DNA of 64,000 nucleotides from Loripinus fragilis (Eukaryota; Mollusca; Bivalvia; Lucinida; Lucinidae), in assembly GCA_964019695.1 (NCBI GenBank), contig OZ026517.1:53809672-53873671 (forward strand). The letters are read 5' to 3'. The stretch's first letter is position 1, and every line of letters starts with the position of its first letter. Shown piece by piece: positions 1-9,659 of the stretch. The position numbers were made by a program, and so were the translations under genes. The notes under the pieces are model-generated. The model had not been told where the DNA came from, searched no databases, and was given only the letters and a program-made list of their open reading frames with translations.

Positions 1-520
1 TGATCAAAATGGGTGGGGTAATTCAAGGGGAGATAACTCGGTTAGTACCCAGAATCAGAGGTGTCATCAACTACTTTTAAAAACTAGAGACCCCACATTT
101 TTATTTGGTATATAATACTAGATGTTGCAAAGATCTGACCAGTAGACCCCTCTGACAGCCTTGAGATCTGCAGTACTAAGAGTGAAGGTCGTTCAAAATG
201 TATTTGTTTTCAATAACTCATAAACTACATGGAGTTTTGAGAAGAAAACATGTTCCTCTCACCCACTTTATAGTTATATGAGCCTGGTGACCTTGAAAAT
301 TCATTTATTAAGGTCGTCCCAATGATGTATCTGTGTCAGTTTCATCTAAATCTAGTCACTGGTTCAGAAGAAAGAGTGGTGACAAGTTTTTTTCTTCATA
401 TATTTATATGAACCTAGTGACCTTGAAAATTAGCTATGTAGACACTATCCATAACAAAAATAATATGTCCGCCCACCCCTTTGAACGAGTGAGGTTTGGG
501 GGTGGAGGGGAGCACAATAA
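1..520. other. Intergenic, no gene seen
   Basis: I see no exon here. Two copies of a block containing 'gtgaccttgaaaatt' (about 287-302 and 418-433) suggest a degenerate dispersed or tandem repeat of about 130 bp. Missing 3' exons of the minus-strand paraoxonase gene would be expected in this direction, but none is recognisable. Confidence 0.4.
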
Positions 521-3500
521 TCATGCTTTCTCAATAAAGCGGTGCCATTCGTATTTTTGTATGTCGTCGTATAAACAGGAGCTCTAAAGAAGGCCCAGCA
601 TCTTAATACAAATATGTATTACAAGAGGGATAAGGGTCGATGTAAGTTGGGTGTATAAAAGTTCTATCCAATATCTTTGGCATGTTTTACCAGGCACACA
701 ATGTTCAATCTTGTAAGGTTCGTGACTGTCGCTAGACAGATTTGCTACTTAAAACCGTTTTTATCCAGACTGTCATGGCTTACCAGTTGCCAGCATATGC
801 CTCATAAATAGCCACATATATGTTGGTTTGAGAAAAGAATCTAATTCTACCACGTTGTCGCTCTCATGAAGCACAGTTGATCTCGTTTTAGTTGTCGCTA
901 AATGTTCTATAAAGAACAGTACCTGCACTAAACAAGCAAGCAAACACTTTTCTGAGACGCTCAAAATCAAAATATTAGCCAAAACCGCTTGGTTGTTTCT
1001 AATATATTCCATTAGAAACATCAAAAGTAGAGCAGGACATAACCCATTGATGTTGGTGATTTGTTTTTATCCACCCCCTGTGCGTAGATTTAAGAGTGTA
1101 AGGTTTGTTACCCCAATCTTCTCCAGAGTTATGACTAGTAACTAATATAGAAGCTGTCAAATAATCCCACATATATCTTAAACAAAGTTGGGATTAGAGA
1201 AAGTATACACGTTTGACGGGAAGCTTTGAAATTCTAGTTAGAGGCGTGAGATTTAAGGTTCGTTACTGTAAGAATCGTTACCATAAAGTATAGGAATGGC
1301 ATAAATTTATTTCACACACATAAGCACCAAGAACCTACGTCAGTTTTGGAAGTATAAGACCTCACAGAAATTGTCGTGCAGTTTTATTTGGCATTTCAGC
1401 AGCTGCCCTGTTGTTATTGCGGTGTCAAATAGGAAATCACTGTATACATATTAGTCAAAACTTCAAATAAAAGATTCTCACGATTTGATACGAATATTTT
1501 ATCATGTATGTTTCTTCAAATGTTGTACATTTAAAATTTAGTCGATATTTGCCTCTTTGATGGACATGATAGCCATAGGCAGGCTTGACAGTACAAGTAA
1601 GGTTCGTTTAAAGTGGTAACGAACCTTTCAAGTCATTGCCAGTTCATGTGACTATAGTGACAATGACTTAATTAACATACATTAGTATTTTTTATTTAAT
1701 AGACGTCTGTTCTTCGAATAAAACAACCGTCAATATAGTTGCTTTGCACGAGTTTACATTTAAAATAATTTGCTTGCACGCTCAAACAAAGTCTCATAGT
1801 TGTTTTGCAATGCAGTATGTGGAAGTGAAAATATTCCTGGCAGTATGCAAATTCGTGTTTTCTTAACACACATCTCATTTCTCTCAATTTAAACCAAATG
1901 TATATCAATGTAAACTACTTTCTCGTTAAAATATGTAGTAGATGCCTGAGTAAGGTTCGTTTATAACTTAGAAACGAACCTTACAAGAACAATTATTGGA
2001 ATTTACTTTCCTAAAACTTTGAAAACATCAAACCCATTATTCATAATCACAAACCTTTTCAATTATCTATGTTTTTTTTTTGTCTGATGTGTAGAACAGG
2101 CATGTCCGTTCTTAGTGAATATAGTACTTTTAATCATGCTGTATTTTACGAGATAATACTCCTATCATGTGCTGCGTGGAGAAAGTCTGGCATCATTTGT
2201 TATCACTAATATATGCAATATTTCAGTTTTCTCCTTGACTAATGCTAATATCTGGTATTTTCAATCAATTGTTGATTATTGTCGCTGGCAATTAACCACT
2301 AGATTAAGTTTTGATTATCGTCACTGAAAATTAAACCCATCTCAACAATGGTATGTATCAAGTTAGCTTCTTTATTTCAGTACAGTGTGTTAATCGATCT
2401 GGTAGCTTCCCTATGACGATACAATCAATAAAATCAAATCAATCAACGCTTCCCTATGATGATACATTGCAAAGGTTAGGAAACATGTACGCGAGCTAAA
2501 CATATTCTGTGTTTTTTACAACAAAATAATCTAAGGCAAAGAGTTGACCAGTAAAATCAATTTAAGCTCACATTGGTTGCTACTGGCGGTGGTTCTGCTA
2601 TTGATGATGCACCAGCTATTGTTACTCCCATTGTTTGTGTGGGAGTTGTATTTGGTTCCTGTTTATAAACAGTACTAAGTGTCTTTCTAGTTTTGCAATC
2701 ATCTCTCTGGGGTAAAAAGTTGGTTGCTTTACTTTAGTTTTTTCTTAATGTTACACTGAAGTGGTTTGTGCCTTATCCTCTCGGTGCCATGGTATGGTCT
2801 GCAGAATATGTCTGTATCATTTCCTGGTAATGCTCGCTATTTCATTCTCTACCCCCAGATATGTAATTAATGATGCATTACTTCAAAACGTACTGCAGCT
2901 TGTAGCTTAATTAGATGAAATGGTTTTACATCCATACTATGTTTGTTTTCCGTTTTGATACACCACATAATCATACAATATTCTTTTTGTGAATTTTATA
3001 TTTTCTCAACCTGGAACGAAGTTTCCGAAGTTGTCTGTCCGTTTGCTTTCCCGTCTGTCTGTTACTGTATATATTTAAACATGATTTATCATTTCATTTC
3101 CTCTGATGCAGTAGCAATCGTCTGGCGTACGTGCATTCGTTTGTCTAATAGTAAATACAGTCTCCTGCGAGAGTATTGAATAGATGTTAAGATAGGCATC
3201 AATGTATTGTCGCATGTTACTTCAGAGGAAAGAAAAAGCAAGAGAAACGTGTGAAATCTGATGTGAAGCAAATCAAAATTACTTGTTCGTTATAATAATT
3301 ATTGTATTCACCTTACGTCTCTTAATTTCTGTGTAATTTCATGGACTGTATAAGTAACGAACCTTACAGTAAAACAGATATTCTTAAATAGAGGCCATTT
3401 AAATGCATCTAATTATATTTGGAAATTTCACTTACAAAATGGGCGAATACTGTAAGTTAATAAAGCTTTCCTAAAATTATTAGGTTTTGAAAAATAAAAT

Positions 3501-4462
3501 CGTCAATTTCGACACACTGCTTTCAATAACGAACCTTACATCAATAAGGTAAGAGTATATTCCATTAAGATTGGAAATACTCAAGTTTTTTGAAGTACAA
3601 ATTACCTTTATCTGGCAAACATGTGTTAGAGTATTTTACCATTACATAACAAAACTACAACTTTTTGTGGAAGTGTTTGAATGACCAATGTTCCAGTATT
3701 TTTGCTGTATCAAATGATGAATTTATTTCACAAACAGCTATTAATGTAATGTTTTGCTTAGGAAATATTTTATTTATCAATTAAGAGGCAGAAATTTATT
3801 CACTAAATGGTTTTCATGGGAACTTTGTCTCTTTCTTTTAAGAATTTGTAACACATTGCAACGAAGTAAGGTTCGTTACATTTTACATGTACATATAATT
3901 AAGCTTACAATCCATAAAAGCGCACAGTAACTTACTATAAAAAGTCCCTTCTAACTGAAAACCTATCAGCTTATAACTTGCAATTAAACACAATGGAACG
4001 CAAAACTGCACAATCAAGTTATAATTATATTAAATATGAATAAAAAATACAACTGCATTTTTTTTTTATTAGATTTAAAATTTGCTTAGTTTTCAACTCT
4101 ATTTTTTCAAAACATCTATGATTCATGAATGTTAAGGTTAAGATTCTATTGAAAAGTATCATATATAGATGGAATTACTAAGTGCTTTTTATCCTAAATG
4201 AAAAAAGTGTTGAGCTGTTAGGTTTTTAAAATATGATAGTAGTAAAATAACAAACCTTACAGGGTCCATTTAAACGGTTTTATGTGGGTTTAGTAAACTC
4301 GTCATTGCAAAAAAATGGTAGAATTCTTGTTGAAAAATACTCCGGCTATGATAATTTGACACTTTGTCCTGAAGGAAAATGATACTTTCAATGCTTTACA
4401 GGGATGTTGCAAATTTGATGTCTTAAAAGTGCCATTGGCACCGCTTTATTGAGAAAGCATGA
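521..4462. mobile_element. 3.94-kb non-coding element with 27-bp inverted ends and dispersed 13-mer motifs
   Basis: The first 27 bases (521-547, starting TCATGCTTTCTCAATAAAGC) recur as a perfect reverse complement at 4436-4462. Between them the motif GTAAGGTTCGTTA or a close variant occurs eleven times: forward at 713, 1098, 1253, 1597, 1950 and 3866; reverse at 1617, 1972, 3354, 3527 and 4247. Two pairs (1597/1617 and 1950/1972) form small hairpins. No long ORF is present, so this looks like a non-autonomous DNA transposon with repeated internal, possibly transposase-binding, motifs. No target duplication is clear, so the true ends may lie slightly outside the repeats. The superfamily is unknown. 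Confidence 0.6.
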
Positions 4463-4599
4463 ATACGCTTTGGTAGTGAAAAGAATACTGAGGTTGGTAA
4501 AATATGATTGCTATGAGTTAATTTATATATAATTATGAGAAAGGATATTAATATTTTCTTGCAAATATGACCATGTAAACAAAGAAAAAACAAACCTAC

Positions 4600-4729
4600 T
4601 TGTATAGAGCAGGATCAGTGATGCTGTTTAAATGTTTAAGAACCCTTTCTGATGGAATGAAGTCAAACATCTCAACTCTGTCGCCACCAACAGAATCTGG
4701 GTGTGTTATTATACCAACAGTTATACTGC
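4600..4729 (-). CDS. PON: PON-like exon (third recognised)
   Basis: 130 bp on the minus strand, with acceptor 'ctatttcag' just above 4729 and donor 'gtaggt' below 4600. It starts in phase 1, matching the previous exon, and encodes SITVGIITHPDSVGGDRVEM, then a segment ending in LNSITDPALYK. This matches the PON segment between the PHG motif and the central calcium-binding loop. It ends two bases into a codon. Confidence 0.82.
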
Positions 4730-7388
4730 CTGAAATAGTTTTATAGGCCCCTAGTTATGAGCGTGTAATCAAAAAAATAATTTTCTTATTTCTCAACTGA
4801 AACTTATGCTGTGGGTGTTTAAAAGAACCATCCCAATGAGCCAGGTAGGCGGCAATGGAAAATGTTAATAATATCGACGAACGTAGATAAAAATCGTTAG
4901 AAACAGAGTTTTTAATCGCCATTTGTCGCCCGATTGGCAACAAATGGCAATTGAAAGCTATGATTTTAGCAATTTTTGATCCGCGTTCATCGATTGTTAA
5001 GAGTGTTTTCGATTGCCGCCTACCTAGTGTGAAAACATATGATTTAACTGATGGATAAGATAATCACAATTTTATGCAAGAAAATTCTGCTTATCTGGAC
5101 ACAATGCTCATTTTTGTTTGTGTTGATGCTTAAAGTCAAAGTCAACAATAGTTAAGTCATTTGGGGATATTTTCCTTCTTCCATGTGCACATTAAGCACC
5201 AAAATCTCATGTGCTGGCCCAAATATTGATATCATACACCATTAACAGAGACAAAATCTATGTCTTAACACAACAATACACATGCTGCAATGACCTGCTT
5301 TGCCACTTACAGAATACAGGGCCTCTAAACTTTATGACAGCTGATCTGTAAATCGCTCTTTATATTTAGCTTGGTCCTGGGAGATGGCTATTCATGAAAA
5401 TTTCGATCCGCATGTTGACTATTAAACGATGACAAGATGTAGTGCCATAATTTTCACAAACTTCAGTGAATATTTCTTTGAATTTATGCAATATTGTATA
5501 AAAATAAATGGTATCAAATACTGTATTATATATATTTTTTCAATGCATTACCATTGACCAGGTCTCTCTAGAGATGTTGTTGACCTCTGCCTTCAGCCTA
5601 AGTTTCTAACATCTCTCTTGGGACCTTGCTAGCAGCAATGTTTGTTGTCTGCTGATAACATTTGCAAACAGTTTGGACTCAGATCAGGACTGACCTTCTA
5701 TCCGTCCTGATCTGGCTCCAAAACCGTTTGACACTCTGATAGTGGTCCTAAAAGAATTTTTTGAAAAGATTAATTTTGAAAAATGTCAGCAGAGTCATTA
5801 AAAGCATAAAAAATTATTCAGCATGCAAAGAGTAAATGCATGAAAAACTATGTTTGATGCCTCTGTTGCATGGGTGAAAGTTCAAAACTTCCCAAATACT
5901 GAACTTTGGAAATTTCAATCTTAAAACTTGCAGTATGCACACTAAATATCCACAATTTCAAGATTAAATGGTCAGTTGTCCTAAGACAGACTGAAAATAA
6001 ATCAATCTCCTTATTTCAGCATTTTGAGGATGATTTTCTGTGGAAAGTCATCCTCAAAATCTTGAATTCAAGAATAATCCTGAAAACTTTCACCCATGAT
6101 ATTGTGGTATTCTCATTAGTTTACCTGTTTTGTCATCCATCCAGGTGGAAAGTCCATGAGGTTTAACCATGAATTCTTCGATACCATTACCCCCTTCTAT
6201 AATGAGATCTTCCACCTCAGCATTGGGGTCATTGAGGTCAAGAAGCTTCATTCGACCTACTTTCTCATATAAACACTGTAAATGAGAGAAAATACATATG
6301 CGCCGCGACATGAGATTTCCAACAATGTGGTATGTGCGACCAGCAAAGGCTGCATATGAGCAGTCTGATCAGAGCCTTTGCTAGTCACTTGAATTCTATG
6401 AATATTAAGCTACTGACTGAACATCATTTGGAGTTTCCAAGCTTAAAAGGAGGCTGCACAGGCTCGTCTGAGTCTATACTTGTCAAAGTGCCACATCGTT
6501 GGAAATCACGTGTCACGGCTCATATACATGTATAGTGACAGGCTTTAAAATTATAGAAACACTTTTTTTGCACTTATCCATCCATAGGGTTTGCTTTTGT
6601 AGTGTTAGCATGATTAAACATTCGGACCTCGTCACGAGAAAACCTCACTTTGTTACATGCAAACAACAAAGGTGCAGTCTCATCAGTTTATTTTTTTCTG
6701 TCCCTGGCAGTGACTATGGGTATATAAAACAGCCATAGAAAGCATGTTAAAAACTTTTATACAGATTAATAGACTAAAAATGAAATTTCTTGTTTGCCAA
6801 GACAACTCAGACACAAAACTAACAAATAGCATACCAGTTTGTGTTTGGTCTCAAGTGCTACACAAGAGCTAGGGCACAAAGTAAGTAAGGGTGCAAAGAT
6901 CAGGAATCGATACAATCAAGTACCACACCTGACCCAGGATACCAATGGGAAAGTGACAAACTCACAGTAGACACCACAAACGAGAGCCAAGCATTCAAAC
7001 ATTTCTTATACCATAATGATATCTGAATAGATATTTATATCACTCTAAGACATAGCTGTACTTCATTTTTGGCTAGTGCAAGCAACTATCTACAGCAAAT
7101 TGTGATGAGCATGGCAGCTCAATGGTAGTCTGTTAGACTTGAGTCAGAGGGTCGCTAGTTCGAGACTCACCAGAGGCACTACGCTATGTCCTTGAGCAGA
7201 ACACTTATATCCTCTGCTTAGTACTGGTTCAACCCAGGAAGGCAGGATATCGTCCCGACATGACTGAAAAATTATTGACTGGGATGAAAGCATCAACACA
7301 ACCAAACAAACAGCAGATTGTTACAAGCATACCGAAGATATAATTGCCAGACCATTGCCTATCACTGTTAGATCTTCTGAACCATTCT
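4600..7388 (-). CDS. PON: Paraoxonase/arylesterase-like gene, partial (three internal exons)
   Basis: Three minus-strand exons (7388-7333, 6275-6125, 4729-4600) join in a continuous frame to give about 112 residues of a six-bladed beta-propeller calcium-dependent esterase/lactonase of the PON family. In order they read NGSEDLTVIGNGLAIISS, then a blade with GRMKLLDLNDPN and VKPHGLSTWMDD, then DSVGGDRVEMFDF. The Glu-Asp pair of GSED corresponds to calcium ligands of PON1 (Glu53/Asp54), and the His of PHGLS to the active-site-region His115. The N-terminal exon (signal anchor) and the exons for the C-terminal half are not found; the 3' exons should lie left of 4600, perhaps outside the window. 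It is transcribed divergently from TTK. I am confident of the family, not of which paralogue this is or whether it is intact. Confidence 0.85.
4741..5100 (-). mobile_element. MITE-A copy interrupted by another MITE
   Basis: MITE-A is a near-palindromic element of about 190 bp whose centre reads AAAGAACCGTCTCAATGAGA followed by its mirror, flanked by 'acatatgttttggttgagaaa' type arms and ends like GGGCCAGTTAAGC / GGCCTTTAGTTAAG. Here the left arm ends at 4840 and the right arm resumes at about 5028, with a separate element in place of the palindromic centre. Confidence 0.65.
4841..5027. mobile_element. Small MITE with CCAGGTAGGCGGCAA ends, nested in MITE-A
   Basis: Inverted ends AGGTAGGCGGCAAT (4843-4856) and ATTGCCGCCTACCT (5012-5025) enclose about 155 bp with further self-complementarity. 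It lies between the two arms of a MITE-A copy, showing that it inserted later or replaced the centre. Confidence 0.6.
5101..5628. other. PON intron, no feature seen
   Basis: AT-rich sequence with no exon, repeat family or structure I can support. Confidence 0.4.
5629..5833 (+). mobile_element. MITE-B copy
   Basis: MITE-B is about 200 bp. It starts like TTAACTCTTTGCCTGCTAGT, has a central imperfect palindrome built on CAAACAGTTTGGACCCAGAT / ATCTGGATCCAAACAGTTTG, and ends like ACCCAGCATGCAAAGAGTTA. This copy has a diverged centre and ends near 'gcatgcaaagagtaaa'. Confidence 0.65.
6125..6275 (-). CDS. PON: PON-like exon (second recognised)
   Basis: 151 bp on the minus strand between acceptor 'tctcatttacag' and donor 'gtaaac'. 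It begins in phase 0 with CLYEKVGRMKLLDLNDPNAE and ends with VKPHGLSTWMDDKTG. PHGLS is the conserved PON motif with the active-site-region histidine. The phases agree with both neighbouring exons. Confidence 0.87.
6309..6522 (+). mobile_element. MITE-C copy
   Basis: MITE-C is about 215-235 bp with inverted ends GAGATTTCCAACAATGTGG / CCACATTGTTGGAAATCTC and an internal block 'gcagtctgatcagagcctttgctagtcg' type. This copy begins 'catgagatttccaacaatg' and ends 'cgttggaaatcacgtg'. Confidence 0.72.
6523..7104. repeat. PON intron with a dispersed repeat block
   Basis: Positions about 6866-6975 (around 'caatcaagtaccacacctg') resemble 19745-19850 over about 100 bp in the same orientation. This is an unclassified dispersed repeat; nothing else is recognisable in this intron stretch. 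Confidence 0.5.
7105..7315 (+). mobile_element. tRNA-derived SINE (SINE-S)
   Basis: The head resembles a tRNA: an A-box-like 'agctcaatggtagtctgtt' and a B-box-like 'gctagttcgagactcacc'. A conserved body follows: 'tccttgagca', 'cttagtactggttcaaccca', 'ggaaggcagg', then 'gactgggatg' and a CAAACA-rich tail. The body is shared by about seven other copies in the window. The structure fits a metazoan SINE with a conserved central domain. Confidence 0.75.
7333..7388 (-). CDS. PON: PON-like exon (first recognised)
   Basis: 56 bp on the minus strand, with acceptor 'tgtttgtttcag' above and donor 'gtatgc' below. It encodes NGSEDLTVIGNGLAIISS, matching the start of the PON propeller, where Glu-Asp bind the structural and catalytic calcium ions. 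It starts in phase 1, so an upstream exon ending in one codon base must exist; I could not find it. Confidence 0.85.
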
Positions 7389-7427
7389 CTGAAACAAACA
7401 AACAATAATAGGACCAGCCTATCACAT

Positions 7428-7615
7428 GTTTAGATAAACAAAGTTTTTGAATGTAAAATTGTGATTATTTTCTTACCCATCAGTTTAAACATATGTTTGG
7501 GGTGCTCAAAAGAATCGTCTCATTGAGACGGTTCTTCTGAGTACCCACAACATATGATTTGGTCGAGGAATAAGAAAATAATTTTTCGTTACACACACTT
7601 AACTAAAGGCCTGGC
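7428..7615 (+). mobile_element. MITE-A copy
   Basis: Centre 'aagaatcgtctcattgagac' with its mirror 'ggttcttctgag'; ends 'cacacttaactaaaggcctgg'. Full length with a few substitutions. Confidence 0.75.
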
Positions 7616-7929
7616 CCATTCCGTGTGATAAAGCAATTTATCCCAGTTCGTTGGATTTGATGTATAGTTTTTGGTCTAGTGTGTAAAACTTCTTATTTGT
7701 TTGGTTTGTGGTTAAACATCTCATACAGCTATGGTCATGTCGAGATGGTCAGTTAAACTAATCACACTTTTCATGGCCAAGCTTAGACTAAGCGGTTAAC
7801 CAGTGCACATACTTTCGCTTGTAACAGACAATGACTAGCCCTTCTTGAATCAGCTGAAGTAGGAGAATGACTGTAGAAAATATTTCATGATCAATTACCA
7901 GGAAAGTATGGGGGGCTAGAAATAAGTGC

Positions 7930-8163
7930 AAATAAAAAAGAGTAAGCGTGTTTTGGGTAACGGGTCTGAAAACTTCAGGTAGGGTAGGCACACATATTTT
8001 TTTTTCTGGAAAAAAAAAATTGTATGCATTTTGAATGGCAAAATGCCTTTCAAAATGCATAAAATATTTTTTTTCTTCAGAAAACCTGAAAAAAATATCT
8101 AGGTTTCATCAGTAAATTACGGTAGGGTCGGGTTACCCTAAACACAGATATTTTTTATTTGGC
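7930..8163 (-). mobile_element. Palindromic MITE (family H)
   Basis: The centre is a hairpin of 'tgcattttgaatggcaaaat' and 'gcctttcaaaatgca'. The outer arms contain 'aggtagggtaggcacaca' and 'ggtagggtcgggttaccc'. A second copy lies at 13030-13266. Confidence 0.6.
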
Positions 8164-8300
8164 CTGAACTCCCAACCTCTGGAAAAGCAAAACTTTTTAA
8201 ATTTGATACTATCTTTTGACAAGTGGATCACTCACCTGAGCCCTGGCTGATGAGAGTTGATGTTTAATAACAAATCTATTGTTAGCTCTATTCACACATA

Positions 8301-8963
8301 GGACCAATCAGTGACCTATATAAGAGTGACTAGAAACTCCAATGAAATACCAAATACTCAACTCAAATAACGTTGTCGTGCATCTTACACAGGTAAATCG
8401 ATATCATTTAACTACATGATTTGCCTTTACCGCAAATTTGGAATACACAGCGTAATTTCTCTATTGTTTACCAAAACTTTTAAGACCTTTACAAACACTG
8501 AAATAGTATAATAACGATAATTATGAATCATATGACATCTTAACTTATGAATATTGATTAATCGAGACACAGACATAGCCATGTTTGAATCTTTTTTCGT
8601 CGCAGTGAAAGAGGTATTGTTGAAGCTATTTTTGCCGATTTCCGCAACTTACATAAAATCTGTAGATATTTACACTGTCATAACCTGATAGGATTAATTT
8701 TAACATTGCAGAAACATAGCATTTAGCAATATTTCATCTATGTTTTTTCGATAGTTATTAACATGATGTACCAATAAGCGATATTTACAACAAAGTACAC
8801 TAGTCAAGATATCTATGAATGCAGTGGTTTCTCAAGCTGTGTCACCATTTTGTGTGTGTACGATGAAAGGCACGCCAGGTGTAAGTCACGTGACACATGC
8901 CACGGCATACCAATATGGCTGAGAAATGAAGTTTCTAGTCACTCTTATATGGGTCATTGGGCC
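8301..8963. mobile_element. 663-bp element with about 35-bp inverted ends
   Basis: The left end (8301-8340, containing TATAAGAGTGACTAGAAACT) is mirrored at the right end (8928-8963, containing AGTTTCTAGTCACTCTTATA). The interior has no ORF. The right end abuts a MITE-A copy. Class unknown. Confidence 0.6.
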
Positions 8964-9150
8964 AATTAAGCAAAATTTTTGAGCGTAAAATTGCAATTAT
9001 TTTCTTATCCATCAGTTTAAACATGTGTTTTGGGTGCTCAAAAGAACAGTCTCAATCGAGACGGTTCGTTTGAGTACCCACAACATATGTTTTGGTTGAG
9101 AAATAAAAAAATAATAATTTTCAGTTACATACTCTTATTTGGGGGCCTGT
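8959..9150 (+). mobile_element. MITE-A copy
   Basis: Begins 'gggccaattaagcaaaattt'. The centre 'aacagtctcaatcgagacgg' is slightly diverged. It ends 'cttatttgggggcctg'. Confidence 0.75.
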
Positions 9151-9151
9151 T

Positions 9152-9500
9152 CACAGCTCTGGTGGCAATTTTGTTCGGCAGAGTAGAACCATTTGTGCAA
9201 TTTAGGGAGATTATTATGAAATTAATTTGAATTTGGACCAATGGTTCAGGAGGAGATGTCGTTTCAAGATATTTCTTATCTATAGCTCTGGCGGTCACTT
9301 TGTTTGGTTGAGGGTACTATGGGGATTGGGGTACATTCATGTGAAATTATTTTGAATATGGACCGGTGGTTCAGGAGATGTCATTTAAAGACATTTCTTA
9401 TATACAGCTCTGGTGGCCATTTTGTTCCTGTGGAGCAGAACCATTTTGTGCAATTTTTGTAGAGGGCATTATGGGGAATATTCATGTAAAATTATTTTAA
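9152..9500 (+). repeat. Degenerate tandem repeat, about 130 bp unit, 2-3 copies
   Basis: The phrase 'cagctctggtggccattttg' and its variants recur at about 9152, 9282 and 9407, each followed by 'gaattaattttgaat.tggacc.gtggttcagga' type sequence. No coding potential. Confidence 0.6.
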
Positions 9501-9659
9501 ATAAAACATGCACCTTTTGACAGTTATTGCCAATAAAAATTGATGTCTTACTCAAATAAGCTGTTAACAAGAGTCACCTTTCAAAATCTGTCTACATGGT
9601 CCTGGGGCATGATGGTAGGGCACTGTTCTGTGAAAATCCATCTTCATTCTGAAAATGAA

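Noticed and set aside
8229..8260. Possible first PON exon on the minus strand ending at a gtgagt donor
   Set aside because: The reverse translation gives no PON N-terminal motif in any frame, and no acceptor or start codon in context was found.
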